Assembly: GCF_000341735.1 (NCBI RefSeq)
Contig: NZ_KB455575.1
Coordinates: 3,130,442 to 3,167,930 of the forward strand
Source: Methylotuvimicrobium buryatense 5G
GTDB lineage: Bacteria > Pseudomonadota > Gammaproteobacteria > Methylococcales > Methylomonadaceae
Direction of reading: 5' to 3'
Length of the DNA stretch: 37,489 bases
Positions 1-9,565 of this stretch are shown here, one piece after another. The notes below the pieces were generated by a model. The model worked only from the letters and a program-made list of their open reading frames with translations, did not search any database and was not told the origin of the DNA. The position numbers and the translations under genes are program-made. The stretch's first letter is position 1; each line of letters opens with the position of its first letter.

Positions 1-312
1 ACCGGTCGCCGCCGGAGGTGTTGCCGAGTCCTGGCTAGGTAAGTCATCTGACGAAGACTCAGACGAATCCAGTGCCGACAAGTCGTCCGTTGCCGGCGCT
101 TCTTCCGACGGTTCGGCGCTGGATTGATTCGATTGCCAAGGCTCCCGGGATGACGGCGGACGCGAACTCGTATCCGGGGATTGTTTGAGTCGTTCTCGGG
201 CTTCTTTGAGATCCGCCAACAGTTGCTTACTCAATGGACGCAACTCACCCTCCGGCAAATCATCCAGATAGTCCGTGTCCATTTGGCTAAGGTCTCGGTC
301 GCTCAACGTCAT
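1..312 (-). CDS. IS66-family transposase, N-terminal part (partial)
   Basis: The start codon at 312 corresponds to that of the complete copy at 19786. Only about 104 codons are present before the window ends. They cover the variable Ser/Pro/Asp-rich N-terminal region, before the zinc-finger and DDE catalytic parts. Whether this copy is intact cannot be seen here. Confidence 0.9.
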   Translation of the reverse strand, partial: MTLSDRDLSQMDTDYLDDLPEGELRPLSKQLLADLKEARERLKQSPDTSSRPPSSREPWQSNQSSAEPSEEAPATDDLSALDSSESSSDDLPSQDSATPPAATG

Positions 313-379
313 GTCCTATAGCTTTTCATGTTTTAACGGGAGATGCTACTTTTTTAGTGATGGGGGGCTAAACGATTAC
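1..379 (-). mobile_element. IS66-family element, one end (truncated by window edge)
   Basis: This segment is the reverse complement of 19719-20097, with no difference that I could see over 379 bases, so it is a second copy of the complete element further right. It ends at 379 with the same terminal bases (GTAATCG read inward on the minus strand). It is inserted in the methylase gene that reads leftwards from 3151. The rest of the element and the far methylase fragment lie outside the window. Confidence 0.93.
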
Positions 380-3151
380 GCCAATACAGCCATCTTTTCG
401 AATTAACGAAAACCCTTTTCTAAGGAAATAGGTGCAAAGATCAGCCTTTCCAAGTGATTTCTCATACACTGATAATAATGTTTTTAAATATCGATTACCA
501 AATATACTAGATATTCTACTTCCGTGGTGGTATGGCGGGTTTCCTATAATTGCATCAAAACCATTCTTGATAGAAAAAACTTCGGGAAACTCTAAGGCCC
601 AATGAAAAGGCTTTAGTCGTTCATTTTTTGTTGACAAATCCTTCGATAGACTAAGGAATGCGCGGTCCGAAATATGTTTATGAGTTTTAATATCTCCAAG
701 CAAATATTGCTCAGCCTCAATCGATAATACTGTAAGCGTTGGAACAAGGGCATTTATATTTCCCTCGGTACGAAAAACTTCACCGATAAATGTATCCGCT
801 ATCAGTTCCGGAGCTTCGAGTTTTGCTTTGGCTTCGGTATCTAGCCTGGCCATCGCCTCCACGTCATGAATGTCCCGAATCGGCATTTGGCGTAAGCGTT
901 TGCGTAATTCGATGGCTTCGGCGACGGCCTGTTCGATGTTCCGGCCGAAGATGCGCATCTGCGTATTCTTCTGACCCGGCGTCATGCTCAATTCGGTGAG
1001 CTGATCCAATCGGTGTATGCCCAGTAGACTGTCGCCACAGCGCAGATTGTGGTCCAGAAAACCGAACGGCCGTCCTTTTGCAAGCGTCACCAACCAGATC
1101 GAAAGTTTGGCCAGTTCCACCGCCAATGGATTCAAGTCCACACCGTACAAGCAGCGCTCGGCGATCAAGCGGCGGGCGATGACGATGCGTTCTTCGTCGT
1201 CTCTCGGCAAGGTCTCCTCGCCGGTCACGGCGTCGCGAACCTCGCCGTCGACCGTGACGTATTTGCCAGACGATTCCGCTTGGCTCCAGGCCTCGACCAA
1301 ACGTTCCGCCAACCAGCGGCAGACTTGCACCAAGAACGCGCCGGAGCCCATGGCCGGATCGCAGATCTTTAGATCCAACAATTCGGCGGCCGATTTGAGC
1401 TGCCACTCCTCGCGCGGTTTGCCTTCCGCCGGGCCGACATAGACCACGGGCGTGAGGGTCTCGGTGACGATGGCTTCGGTCAGGGATTTGGGGGTGTAAT
1501 GGGTGCCGGTCTCGCGCCGGTCGGAACCGGTGGTGACCATGAATGAGTCTTTAGGATAGACAAGCGGATACCCCCAAGGATCGACACGCAGTAGATTGGC
1601 GAATGGCTTGACGCGATCGCGCAACGCAACGTCGGCGTGACATGCCGTCAGCAGTTTGTCGGCCAGTAAATCGTCGACTACTTTGGCCAGGTCGTTACGG
1701 ATACGACTGGCCGAACTGCCGGAACGCTCGCGAAGCAATTCAGCCAGTTTTTCGGCGCCGGCTGTTCGCGCCGTTTCCAACTCAGTCAAGGTCACCCAAG
1801 GTGATTTGGCGCTCTTGGTAGCGTCCAATTCCAAAGTGACGTCCTTGGCACGTTTGACGGTGCGTTCTAGCAAACCTTCATAGACGTAGCCGATCTGTTC
1901 TACGTCCAGTGCCCGATAAGACAAGGTGCGGCCCTGGAATTGCTGGATCGCGTCCAACAGCAATAGGACGGTGCGGTTGTCGATGGGTAGTGGTTTGGCG
2001 GGATCAATGCGCCACTGGCTGTGTTTGTCACGTCCTTCCAGGAAAGGAAACCGGTCCGGATCGAACAATGAGCCACCCAAGGCTGGCATGCGCAGGTTCT
2101 CGTGTTCGATGCCGCCGAAGACAGCACGGAACAAGGCCAATAGTCGTGACCAGGCATCCCAACGACGTTCGAGGATTTCCGCGCTGTCGGCACGCAGCTG
2201 CATTCGCAACGTGGATAGCGCATAGTGGGATTCGTAACGTCCGTCACCCAACAGCAACAAACCGCGTTCCTCGGCGGACAACAGGAACACCAAGCGCATC
2301 ATCACCGTCAATGAGGCTTCGTAGATCTCGGCGGTCGAGACATCCGCCAACAAGGTGCGGTCACGGTCCAGGTCGGCTTTGTCCAAGGACTGGATCAATA
2401 CCTCCACAGCACGACGCACCTGTTCGCCGAGGGCTTCGGTGACTTCGTCTTGGTGTTTCAGTGACCGATCGAACAATGCCGGCAATCGTTCCGACTCGTC
2501 GACGAAGAAACGGCGAATACCGAGCAAATGCACGAAGGCTTGCAGCGTAATCGGTTCTTGTCCCCACAAGCGGGCATACCAACTGGCGAAGGTGGTAACG
2601 GCACCGACGGGGGCATCCACCAACATCCAGCGTTCGCCATTGGTCAGCAATCCCAATCGGCATCCGGTTCGGCGGCAGAGGTTCACCATCCTTTCCGCCG
2701 GATTCGTGGCCCAGCCATCACGCTTACTGGTGGCTTCCAGATCGGTGTGGACCGGAAAGGTTTGGATCAACATCAGGGCATTGCCGCTCTGTTCGTCGAT
2801 CACGGCGGCATCCGGCGCCAGTTTCACGCCGTATTCGGGCAAATCTATGATCAGTTTGTCGGGAATGGCCGTACCACGTTTCAACACGTCTCCGCGCCCG
2901 TCCTCGTCCAATTCCAAACCACGGTCCAGCACTTCGGCTATCCAGGCCTGATGTAATTCGGAAAAGCGTGGATCGTCGTTTTCCAACGCTTCTCGCCATT
3001 CCTCGTAGGCTTGGCGCAGACGTTTGCGCTTGTTGGCATCCAGTTGCTCGAGGCCTTGCGGGAATACCTCTTTTAGTACCGGCACCGCCAGGAACGGGCC
3101 GGATATTTCGATCAGCGACAACCATTCCGCATGCGATTCATTGAAACTCAT
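368..3151 (-). pseudogene. Eco57I/DrmMI-like N6-adenine DNA methylase, 3' end removed by IS66 insertion
   Basis: The product is a large class I adenine methyltransferase that would methylate host DNA so that a partner restriction or defence machine spares it. Motif I (DPAMGSGAFL) starts at about residue 598 and the catalytic NPPY at about 871. The roughly 600 residues before motif I match the long N-terminal regions of Eco57I-type and DISARM DrmMI-type enzymes. The reading frame runs into the insertion sequence: chromosomal bases stop at 380, the last three codons (Val-Ile-Val) and the TAG come from the IS end. The break is just after motif IV, so the target-recognition C-terminus expected in enzymes of this type (usually well over 1000 residues) is missing. 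The gene starts 4 bases inside the end of the helicase gene, so the two are translationally coupled. It is probably inactive as a methylase. Assignment to DISARM is probable, not certain. Confidence 0.85.
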
Positions 3152-6100
3152 GTTCGTACACCAACTTCCATGCCTGTGGGGATCAGAAAGACGACAGCGA
3201 CCGGGAAGGTTCGGTCAGTGAAGTCGGCATAGCGAGCCTCGATGGCTTGGATTTCTCGCTGGCGTTCCTCGGGGATGCGATCCAAGCGCGCTTGCAACGC
3301 ACCGATGTCGCGCTTTAGTTGGGTTTTCTCGTCATCGCTGAACATGTCGAATTGTTGTGGCTGTTCGTCTTTGTGCAATTCGGCCTGGATGGCTTTTTCG
3401 AGTTCCGATAGGACGTTGGTGATGTCTTCGATTTCTTGGGCCTTTCTAGTGTTCAGGGTGTTGATCAAATGCTTGAGTCTATCCTTGGAACGGACATCGA
3501 CGGTTTGCAGTAATGCGTTTTCGCTTTGTTCGAAGCGAAAACGCAACGTTTGAAAATTGGCCTCGTCGGCCATTGCCGGTTTGGCCTGGTCCAACCAGTG
3601 TTGGATGCGCGTGACGCCATCTTCCCGTTTGAAGCCTTGCTCGCGGAGATAACCACCGGCAAAGGTCAATTCCTCGTGCAAACGGTGATGGTTTCCGCCG
3701 GTGATGAGCAAACGAGAAATCACCACCACGGCCATTTCGTTCAGTTCGGAATCCGATACGCTTCGTACCGTTACACGATGTAACTTCTTGACGTCGTCCT
3801 GTGCCCAGATCTCGGCCCTCAGCAGTCTCAGACACATCTGCACCAAACGATGATTGAGATGGATCAGCACCACGTCGTCACGGCCATTGGCGACGGCATG
3901 ATCGAATGTGATCGGGCGAGTGACTTGGGTATGAGGGTGTCGCAAGCCTTCCAGGCAGCGTGCCCAAGATCCTGCAAGTGCTGGCATCTTGAACACGGAA
4001 TCATCTGGCGTGGATGGTATGCGAATGCTTTGCAACTGTGGTTTGCCGGCGAGTTTCAGCGCGGTTTGCACGGCCATTTCGATGTGTTGGGGCGTGAGGT
4101 GAAAATCGTGACGGGTCTCTAGTAACCGTTCGTGCAATTTGGCGACACGAGCCTTGAGTTCTCGCTCTGCTTTGACGTATTTTCGGGCGCCGGCGATTTT
4201 GGCTTCGGCAAGGCGGGTATCCAGGTCCGTGAGCGAACCTTCGATCAATCCTGCCATCTGCGGAGCGATGACCGGATTGACGCTGCCCATGTCGGCGCGC
4301 ATCGAGTCCAGTTTGCGTAAGGCTCGAATGATGTCTTCGCCGTGGCCACCGACCTTGTCCTTTCCTGAATCACCACCGTCGACGGGATGCCAGATCAACA
4401 CTTCTGAATGCCGCTGACCATGCCGGTCGACACGACCGTTGCGTTGCTCCATGACATTGGGATTGTAGGGAATTTCCAGGTGGATCAAGCAATGACAGTG
4501 GTTCTGCAAGTCGATACCTTCGGAAGCCGCATCGGTGGCAAGCAGGATACGCACTGCGGAGTCGCGCGGCGAGGTTTGGAATGCAGCCTTGACTCTCTCG
4601 CGCTCATCGTGATCCATGCCGCCGTGCAAAATCTCCAGACGCTCACCGCCAAAACCATGGCTGGCCAGGATTTCATGTAGCCATTGATGGGTAGTACGGT
4701 ACTCGGTGAAAAGAATGACACGGTTGTCGTTCCAATCGCCATGGGTCTTGAGATGTTCTTTACACCATTCGAGTACGCTATTGGCTTTGGAATCGGCTTG
4801 ATTCTTGACCCGTTGCGCCCAAGACCTGAGTTCATCCAATAGTATACGTTGCTCTGGAGTCAGCTCGGGCGCTCGCCGAGAAGCTTCTTCGACGGCTTCG
4901 GCTTGTGCAGTCTCGTAGTCTTGGTCATTGGCGTAATCTTCCTCGACCTTGAGTATCGCCTTATACAAGATGCGCTCGGCCATGACATCGCGTTTTTGCC
5001 GAGTACCCGCGCCCGAAAGACTGGCAATGTGTTTTTCCAAAGTCGAAGCGAATGCCGCTGGTGATGAAAACAGACGTTTCTTCAACAAGCGGTTGGTGAA
5101 GGCCGTGCCGAATGCATCATTATTTTGAGCAGCCGATTTTTCTCGGCTGGAACAATATTCGTCGAGCTTCTGATGAATGGCCCGTTCTTCGTCGGTATAG
5201 GCCACCAACAAGGGTTGTAATACCCGCTTGGGGTAGATTGGATTACCATCGCCATCGACCAGATCACTCTTCAAACGGCGGATCATGACTTGCGAGAGGC
5301 GTTTTTCGTCCGGTAGGATGTTGCGTGCGAAGCGCTGGTCGTCGAGGAGTTCCAGTAGTGAGGTGAAGGATTCGGTGTAACCGTTGTGCGGCGTAGCCGT
5401 CAGGAACAACCGATGCTGGAAGTGCGGGCCAATGGCACGGATGAAACGAGTGCGTTGGCTTTCCAGGGCATAATGCGCTCCGGCCGAAGGAGCGACATTG
5501 TGTGCTTCGTCGACGACCAAGATGTCGAATTTACGGGGAAAACCGATGTGGGGAGGCAGAACGTCACGCATCAGCCTGAGACCTTCACCCGTCTTTGCCC
5601 AGTCCATGGATGTGATGAGTCTTGGATGTGACGTCCAGGGATTGGCGTGAATGCCCCGTTCACGGCGCAACTGCTTGATATAGGCCGTATCGACTATCTG
5701 GAATTCGAGACCAAATTTCTCCAGCATCTCGACACGCCATTTTTCTTGTAGAGAGGCTGGACAAACGATCAAGACGGTGCGCGCCCGATGTCTGAGCAGT
5801 AATTCCTGAATGACCAAACCAGCCTCGATGGTCTTACCCAAACCCACGTCATCGGCGATCAACAAGTTGACACGGGCCATGTCGATGGCTCTGACCAGCG
5901 GATCTAGCTGGAAGTCTTCGATGCTGACGCCGCTACGGAAGGGTGCTTGCAGGAAACCGCGATCGGCGTTGGTTGCGGCTCCCCAACGTACTGCATCGAG
6001 AAAGGCTTCCAACGTATCGGGATCGTCCTGACCAGAAATCGAAGGCAAACCAGCTCGCTCTATGGTGTGAGCGCCGGGTTCGATTTCCCAAATGACTTCC

Positions 6101-6300
6101 AATTCCTCGCCGAGACCATCTTCGTCGATGGAGGACAAGGTCACCAGATTCTGTCGAGCGTGGTTGGTCGCCAATTGCGATGATACGACGTCGGCTACGA
6201 CCCATTGCCGGCGTCTGACTTCTACCAACTGGCCTGGTTCCGGCGGTGTAGCATAATAAATTCTCGTGTTTTCATCGACCGCTTGATTCATGAGTTCCAT
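3148..6300 (-). CDS. SNF2-family helicase, DrmD-like
   Basis: This is a superfamily 2 ATP-dependent DNA translocase of about 1050 residues. Visible motifs, numbered from a GTG at 6315, are Walker A in DDVGLGKT (Lys about 161), DEAH near 269, the TATPHNG motif III, and the C-terminal motif VI (RNGRVDRHGQR) near 630. Length and neighbour (a large adenine methylase whose start overlaps its stop) fit DrmD of class 1 DISARM, where it acts with the methylase and drmABC. The drmABC genes would lie beyond the left edge. A HepA/RapA-like helicase of another restriction system is the alternative. I prefer the ATG at 6300; GTG at 6315 is also possible. The gene overlaps the end of vsr by about 29 bases. 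It looks intact. Confidence 0.85.
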   Translation of the reverse strand: MELMNQAVDENTRIYYATPPEPGQLVEVRRRQWVVADVVSSQLATNHARQNLVTLSSIDEDGLGEELEVIWEIEPGAHTIERAGLPSISGQDDPDTLEAFLDAVRWGAATNADRGFLQAPFRSGVSIEDFQLDPLVRAIDMARVNLLIADDVGLGKTIEAGLVIQELLLRHRARTVLIVCPASLQEKWRVEMLEKFGLEFQIVDTAYIKQLRRERGIHANPWTSHPRLITSMDWAKTGEGLRLMRDVLPPHIGFPRKFDILVVDEAHNVAPSAGAHYALESQRTRFIRAIGPHFQHRLFLTATPHNGYTESFTSLLELLDDQRFARNILPDEKRLSQVMIRRLKSDLVDGDGNPIYPKRVLQPLLVAYTDEERAIHQKLDEYCSSREKSAAQNNDAFGTAFTNRLLKKRLFSSPAAFASTLEKHIASLSGAGTRQKRDVMAERILYKAILKVEEDYANDQDYETAQAEAVEEASRRAPELTPEQRILLDELRSWAQRVKNQADSKANSVLEWCKEHLKTHGDWNDNRVILFTEYRTTHQWLHEILASHGFGGERLEILHGGMDHDERERVKAAFQTSPRDSAVRILLATDAASEGIDLQNHCHCLIHLEIPYNPNVMEQRNGRVDRHGQRHSEVLIWHPVDGGDSGKDKVGGHGEDIIRALRKLDSMRADMGSVNPVIAPQMAGLIEGSLTDLDTRLAEAKIAGARKYVKAERELKARVAKLHERLLETRHDFHLTPQHIEMAVQTALKLAGKPQLQSIRIPSTPDDSVFKMPALAGSWARCLEGLRHPHTQVTRPITFDHAVANGRDDVVLIHLNHRLVQMCLRLLRAEIWAQDDVKKLHRVTVRSVSDSELNEMAVVVISRLLITGGNHHRLHEELTFAGGYLREQGFKREDGVTRIQHWLDQAKPAMADEANFQTLRFRFEQSENALLQTVDVRSKDRLKHLINTLNTRKAQEIEDITNVLSELEKAIQAELHKDEQPQQFDMFSDDEKTQLKRDIGALQARLDRIPEERQREIQAIEARYADFTDRTFPVAVVFLIPTGMEVGVRT

Positions 6301-6766
6301 CTGTGTTCTCTTCACTATTATTATTTTGGTCGAGACTTACTTTGGCCTCGCTCCGTTTCACATCGATGACTGCATTGATTTTATCGGCAGCCATTTCTGG
6401 GCATTCGTGTTCCCAAACACGAATCACGGTCCAGCCGATTTCTTTCAACTTGGCATCGGTATCGGCATCTCGAGCCCGATTGGCTTCGATCTTATGCTGC
6501 CAAAACTCCGCATTACTCTTAGGCCAACTCGCATGTTCCGGGCAACCATGCCAGAAACATCCGTCGACGAAAATCGCAATTTTGAGCTTGGTAAAGGCCA
6601 CGTCTGCAATACGTCGTGGCTTCTTCAGCACTTGGTAATTTACTCGATAGCGTAGTCCAGAGCGCTGCAAAGCTTTTCTCAAAGCCATTTCGGCTTTGGT
6701 ACCAGTCTGCCTGATCTTCTTCATTCGATGACTGGCTTGTGGTGACGAGGCTTGGATTCGTCTCAC
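6272..6766 (-). CDS. vsr: Very short patch repair (Vsr) endonuclease
   Basis: This DNA mismatch endonuclease nicks next to the T of T:G mismatches that arise by deamination of 5-methylcytosine, and so offsets the mutational cost of a cytosine methylase. The 164-residue protein carries the family signature: RIADVAF with the metal-binding Asp, FVDGCFWHGCPEH with the zinc-site Cys/His residues, and WTVIRVWEHE near the C-terminus. It lies 18 bases downstream of the cytosine methylase, the usual pairing, and its 3' end overlaps the helicase start. An internal Met at residue 15 (MKKIRQTGTKAE) is a plausible alternative start and matches the usual N-terminus better. Confidence 0.95.
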   Translation of the reverse strand: MRRIQASSPQASHRMKKIRQTGTKAEMALRKALQRSGLRYRVNYQVLKKPRRIADVAFTKLKIAIFVDGCFWHGCPEHASWPKSNAEFWQHKIEANRARDADTDAKLKEIGWTVIRVWEHECPEMAADKINAVIDVKRSEAKVSLDQNNNSEENTDGTHESSGR

Positions 6767-6784
6767 CGAGAATGACTGAATTTA

Positions 6785-7843
6785 TTAGCTGGAAACGGCT
6801 ATCGACAAATGGTTGGTGATGCTCCTCGCAATGGCTCTACCTAATTCAACGGGCACTGCATTACCTATCATCCGACCCAAAGCCTTGAAGCTTACTTCGG
6901 CCTCTTCTGGTAAAAATACGTAGTCTTTTGGGAAACTTTGAAGGATGGCGGCTTCTCTCAAGGAAATGGCACGATCTTGTTCAGGGTGACCAAAGCGTCC
7001 GTTTCCGAAACCATAGCATTGTGTGGTCATCGTCGGAGCGGGCTTGTCCCATTCCATTCGACCATAGACACTTGGATAGGTTTTACCTGTCTTGGATTTA
7101 TGGCAATCGGCTATCAGATGCTCCGGCCAATCTCGCCAAGTGCCACCAGGTTTGGAAATCCGAATCCGTTGAAGATTTTTATCTGAAAGTGTCGATGCAA
7201 TGTGTAATTTGTCATCAGGATTAGACTCTCCAGCCTCGATGATAGGCATATTCCCGATGGCCTCTTCGACGGTCATTGGTTTTGAATGAGTAGGTTCGAT
7301 CATTCGAATCTCGCCGAATCTGGAAGCCAAAAGAACCATACGGCGCCGAGATTGCGGAACACCGTATAGTGAACTATCCACGACGCCATACCAGACGTGG
7401 TATTCTAAATTCTTCAATTCCGTCACGAAATCATGGAAGACCTGATGTCTGACGACTGTCGGTACGTTTTCCATCGTGATTACATCCGGGTTGGTTTCCC
7501 TTACCAATCGAACAAATTGATAGAGCAACCCCCATTTACCATCTATTCCGTCGGTTTCGTACCGTTGCGCGTAAGTAGAAAATGGTTGACAAGGTGCACA
7601 GCCGGCCAATATTTTCAGCTCAGAATCGCCAAACAATTCATTGATTTCATCGCCAGTGACTTGGCTTATGTCACGCTCCAAAAACCTGACAGTGTTGTTA
7701 GTCTCGTAAGGAAAACGGCAAGCGGGGTCTAAGTCGATACCTGCTACAACGGGTATGCCCTCTTGCGTGAATCCGTGTGTTAGGCCACCAGCGCCACAAA
7801 AGAGATCCACGCAAGAAAAACTCACATCAAATCCAAAGTTCAT
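6785..7843 (-). CDS. dcm: DNA (cytosine-5) methyltransferase
   Basis: This enzyme methylates C5 of cytosine in a target I cannot read from sequence. The 352-residue protein has the ordered motifs of the family: motif I FCGAGG (residues 15-20), catalytic PCQ (84-86), ENV (125-127), QSRRR of motif VIII near 165, a short target-recognition region, and GNAVP of motif X near the C-terminus. It is the first gene of the minus-strand operon dcm-vsr-helicase-methylase. A cytosine methylase is typical of class 2 DISARM, whereas the helicase and adenine methylase here are class 1-like, so it may be an independent Dcm-Vsr pair that shares the operon. The AT-rich 200 bases upstream are the likely promoter region. 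Confidence 0.95.
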   Translation of the reverse strand: MNFGFDVSFSCVDLFCGAGGLTHGFTQEGIPVVAGIDLDPACRFPYETNNTVRFLERDISQVTGDEINELFGDSELKILAGCAPCQPFSTYAQRYETDGIDGKWGLLYQFVRLVRETNPDVITMENVPTVVRHQVFHDFVTELKNLEYHVWYGVVDSSLYGVPQSRRRMVLLASRFGEIRMIEPTHSKPMTVEEAIGNMPIIEAGESNPDDKLHIASTLSDKNLQRIRISKPGGTWRDWPEHLIADCHKSKTGKTYPSVYGRMEWDKPAPTMTTQCYGFGNGRFGHPEQDRAISLREAAILQSFPKDYVFLPEEAEVSFKALGRMIGNAVPVELGRAIARSITNHLSIAVSS

Positions 7844-8041
7844 TATGCAACCAAAGTCATTTAAGTCTATTAAATTAAGTTAAATATTTTTCAAATATAC
7901 AGTAAAGCCAAGCGGTTATACAAAATTAACCTGGTATTTTGAGCAAGATTCATAATTGTCAAAAATATCTTAATGAGTATTCCAGATAGTTTGAAAATTA
8001 GCATAAACCACCCACGGTAACCGTACGCATTTGATTTTCTA

Positions 8042-8168
8042 TCATATACCAACGCAATCTTTGATCTCGGCCAATAAAGCACAGGCAACTCTGGGGTATT
8101 CTTCGGCAATGTAGCTTAAAATTGACCCTTAAACCCTGTCGGGCGGGTTCAGTCCAAACGATTTTCAC
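8042..8168 (-). pseudogene. ParE/RelE-like toxin remnant, frameshifted
   Basis: A GTG at 8168 overlaps the antitoxin stop (GTGA) and opens with VKIVWTEPARQGL, a typical start of a ParE/RelE toxin. The frame then loses sense. Another frame from about 8110 down to a TGA at 8042 reads IAEEYPRVACALLAEIKDC, matching the second helix region of the family. The toxin is therefore broken by at least one frameshift and ends early. The recognition rests on short stretches read by eye. Confidence 0.6.
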
Positions 8169-8425
8169 GCGCGGTCTTTCGCTTTTTCTTCGATCAGGTC
8201 TTCCAGCTCCCGCATCATGTCATCGTGATCGGCAATTTCGCCACGATCGGCGACGGCAATCTCTTGATTGATTTTCTCGCTCTGCCAGGCCTGATGTTGC
8301 AGATATTCTTTCAGGGCTTGATTTACAATGTAATTTCGCGATCGATCCAGCGATTCGGCAATGTTGTCGAGTTGACACATGATATCTTGTTCGGTTCTGA
8401 CGGTGAATGCTTCTGTAGTGGCCAT
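8165..8425 (-). CDS. Ribbon-helix-helix antitoxin (CopG/ParD type)
   Basis: The 86-residue protein starts with a ribbon-helix-helix DNA-binding domain: a beta strand (TEAFTVRTEQ) followed by two helices, the second containing SRNYIVNQALKEYL. A charged C-terminal tail would bind a toxin. Such antitoxins repress their own operon and neutralise a ParE/RelE nuclease or gyrase poison. The gene overlaps the remnant toxin start by GTGA, the usual coupling, but that toxin is frameshifted, so this is an orphan antitoxin. It may persist as a regulator or as protection against related toxins. Confidence 0.8.
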   Translation of the reverse strand: MATTEAFTVRTEQDIMCQLDNIAESLDRSRNYIVNQALKEYLQHQAWQSEKINQEIAVADRGEIADHDDMMRELEDLIEEKAKDRA

Positions 8426-8466
8426 GATCGTGATTCGATTCGGTGTGGTGTGGTTCGATTGTAATC

Positions 8467-8744
8467 TTAGACCATGCTTTGTATAGGTGCTATCAGATTT
8501 TCAATGAGGACCCGGTAGCCCTTTTTTCTTCTTGGCATCAAAAACTTTTTCAGCGGCTTCCAATACTTCCGGCTCGGTATCGAACCAATCTTTCCGCATG
8601 GCTCCCGGTGATGCTGCTCGGCCCCATTCCCGGACCACCGACCAATCACCCAATATGCCCCGCGTAACGAACAGCTGATAAAACCGGTTGTAGGTTTTTC
8701 TCGGTATCATGGCGTTCGAGGTAGATGCGATTCATGACTCGCAT
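8467..8744 (-). pseudogene. WGR-domain protein remnant, two frameshifts
   Basis: Three minus-strand frames must be joined to recover a small WGR-domain protein: MNRIYLERHDTEKN from 8735, then NRFYQLFVTRG...WSVVREWGR...KDWFDTE in a second frame, and KKGYRVLIENL in a third frame ending at TAA 8467. The WGR signature tryptophan-glycine-arginine is present. In the family the domain binds nucleic acids and occurs alone or in PARPs and ligase-like proteins. The frameshifts lie in the A-rich run near 8690 and the A/T-rich run near 8525. Sequencing error at homopolymers cannot be excluded. Confidence 0.65.
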
Positions 8745-9417
8745 TGAATTAGATCGGCTATCCATTTCCGGTAGCGTTGATGTCACCGTTATATTGTACT
8801 TTGTGCCTGTCTGAGTTATCGCATAATCGACGACCACCCGATTATCGTTCGGGTATAACTCGTCTTTGCGTTGAATCAACCGCTCAACACTTGGAAAAAA
8901 ACAACAGAATCCGGAGGATTCTTGGAGTTTGGATTGCTCATATACTCATTAATTCTGATTCTTTGAAATCGGAAAGTTGATAGAGGCATAAGCGCGCGGA
9001 TAGCCCGAAGGTTCAACAAACTCCTTTAATAAGCCGAATATTTGGCGGCAATCTCGATTTCTGTTGGAACATTATTTTGAGAGCTCTTGGCTTGCAATGG
9101 AGGAGTCCATATAAGAATAAAGTTACTCACAAACCCCGCCCCAAAGCTGCACTCATATCCCCCTAAAAAAGAGATTCCTTTTTTTCAGTCATCACGACAC
9201 TCCATGTGTATGTTACTGCCATCTCAAAAACGGCATGTCAGTAACACGACCTGTCGACCGGAATTTCCGAAAAAAAATTTCACCTGCTTGTTCCATTAGC
9301 CACAAGCGCAGTTTCGGTTCCCGGTCAAAAATATAGAGATTCTTGATTACGTAAACGCATCAGCCAAATTAGGAGTCGAATGGATTAGCTGAGACTATGA
9401 AATAGAAGGAGACTGAG
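8745..9417. other. Gene-poor intergenic stretch
   Basis: I find no convincing gene here. Open frames present have no recognisable content. A short inverted repeat (GTTACTG at 9212-9218, CAGTAAC at 9239-9245) could form a hairpin. The stretch lies between two decayed genes and is probably residue of earlier insertions. Confidence 0.5.
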
Positions 9418-9525
9418 ATGAGCAAAAACAAAGTCCAATTCCAAAAAGGCATGAGCTTGACAGAATTCCAAGCCTTGTACGGGAGCGAGGAGCGCTGCCG
9501 AGCGATCGTTCGGGCAATGCTTTAA
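9418..9525 (+). pseudogene. IS1595-family transposase, N-terminal fragment
   Basis: The 35-codon frame begins MSKNKVQFQKGMSLTEF and continues to SEERCRA. This is the characteristic start of IS1595-family transposases, which normally run to about 300 residues with a zinc ribbon (CPxCG) next. Here the match stops at about 9515 and the frame closes at TAA 9525. A ribosome-binding site (AGAAGGAGA) precedes the ATG. The abrupt end may mark the join with the mobilizable element on the right. Confidence 0.7.
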
Positions 9526-9565
9526 TTTTCAGACAAACTCTACTTTACCAGGCATCCCCCTTCGA

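Noticed and set aside
7891-8109. 72-codon minus-strand frame downstream of the antitoxin
   Set aside because: Its codons overlap the ParE-like remnant in a different frame, and the amino-acid content is not protein-like. It is a by-product of the frameshift.
8745-8879. Open frame extending upstream of the WGR remnant (GTKYNITVTSTLP)
   Set aside because: It might be a fragment of another protein, but it is too short to recognise and continues into the wrong WGR frame.
9087-9299. 70-codon plus-strand frame in the gap left of the IS1595 fragment
   Set aside because: No ribosome-binding site, odd composition and no recognisable motif; part of it overlaps a hairpin.
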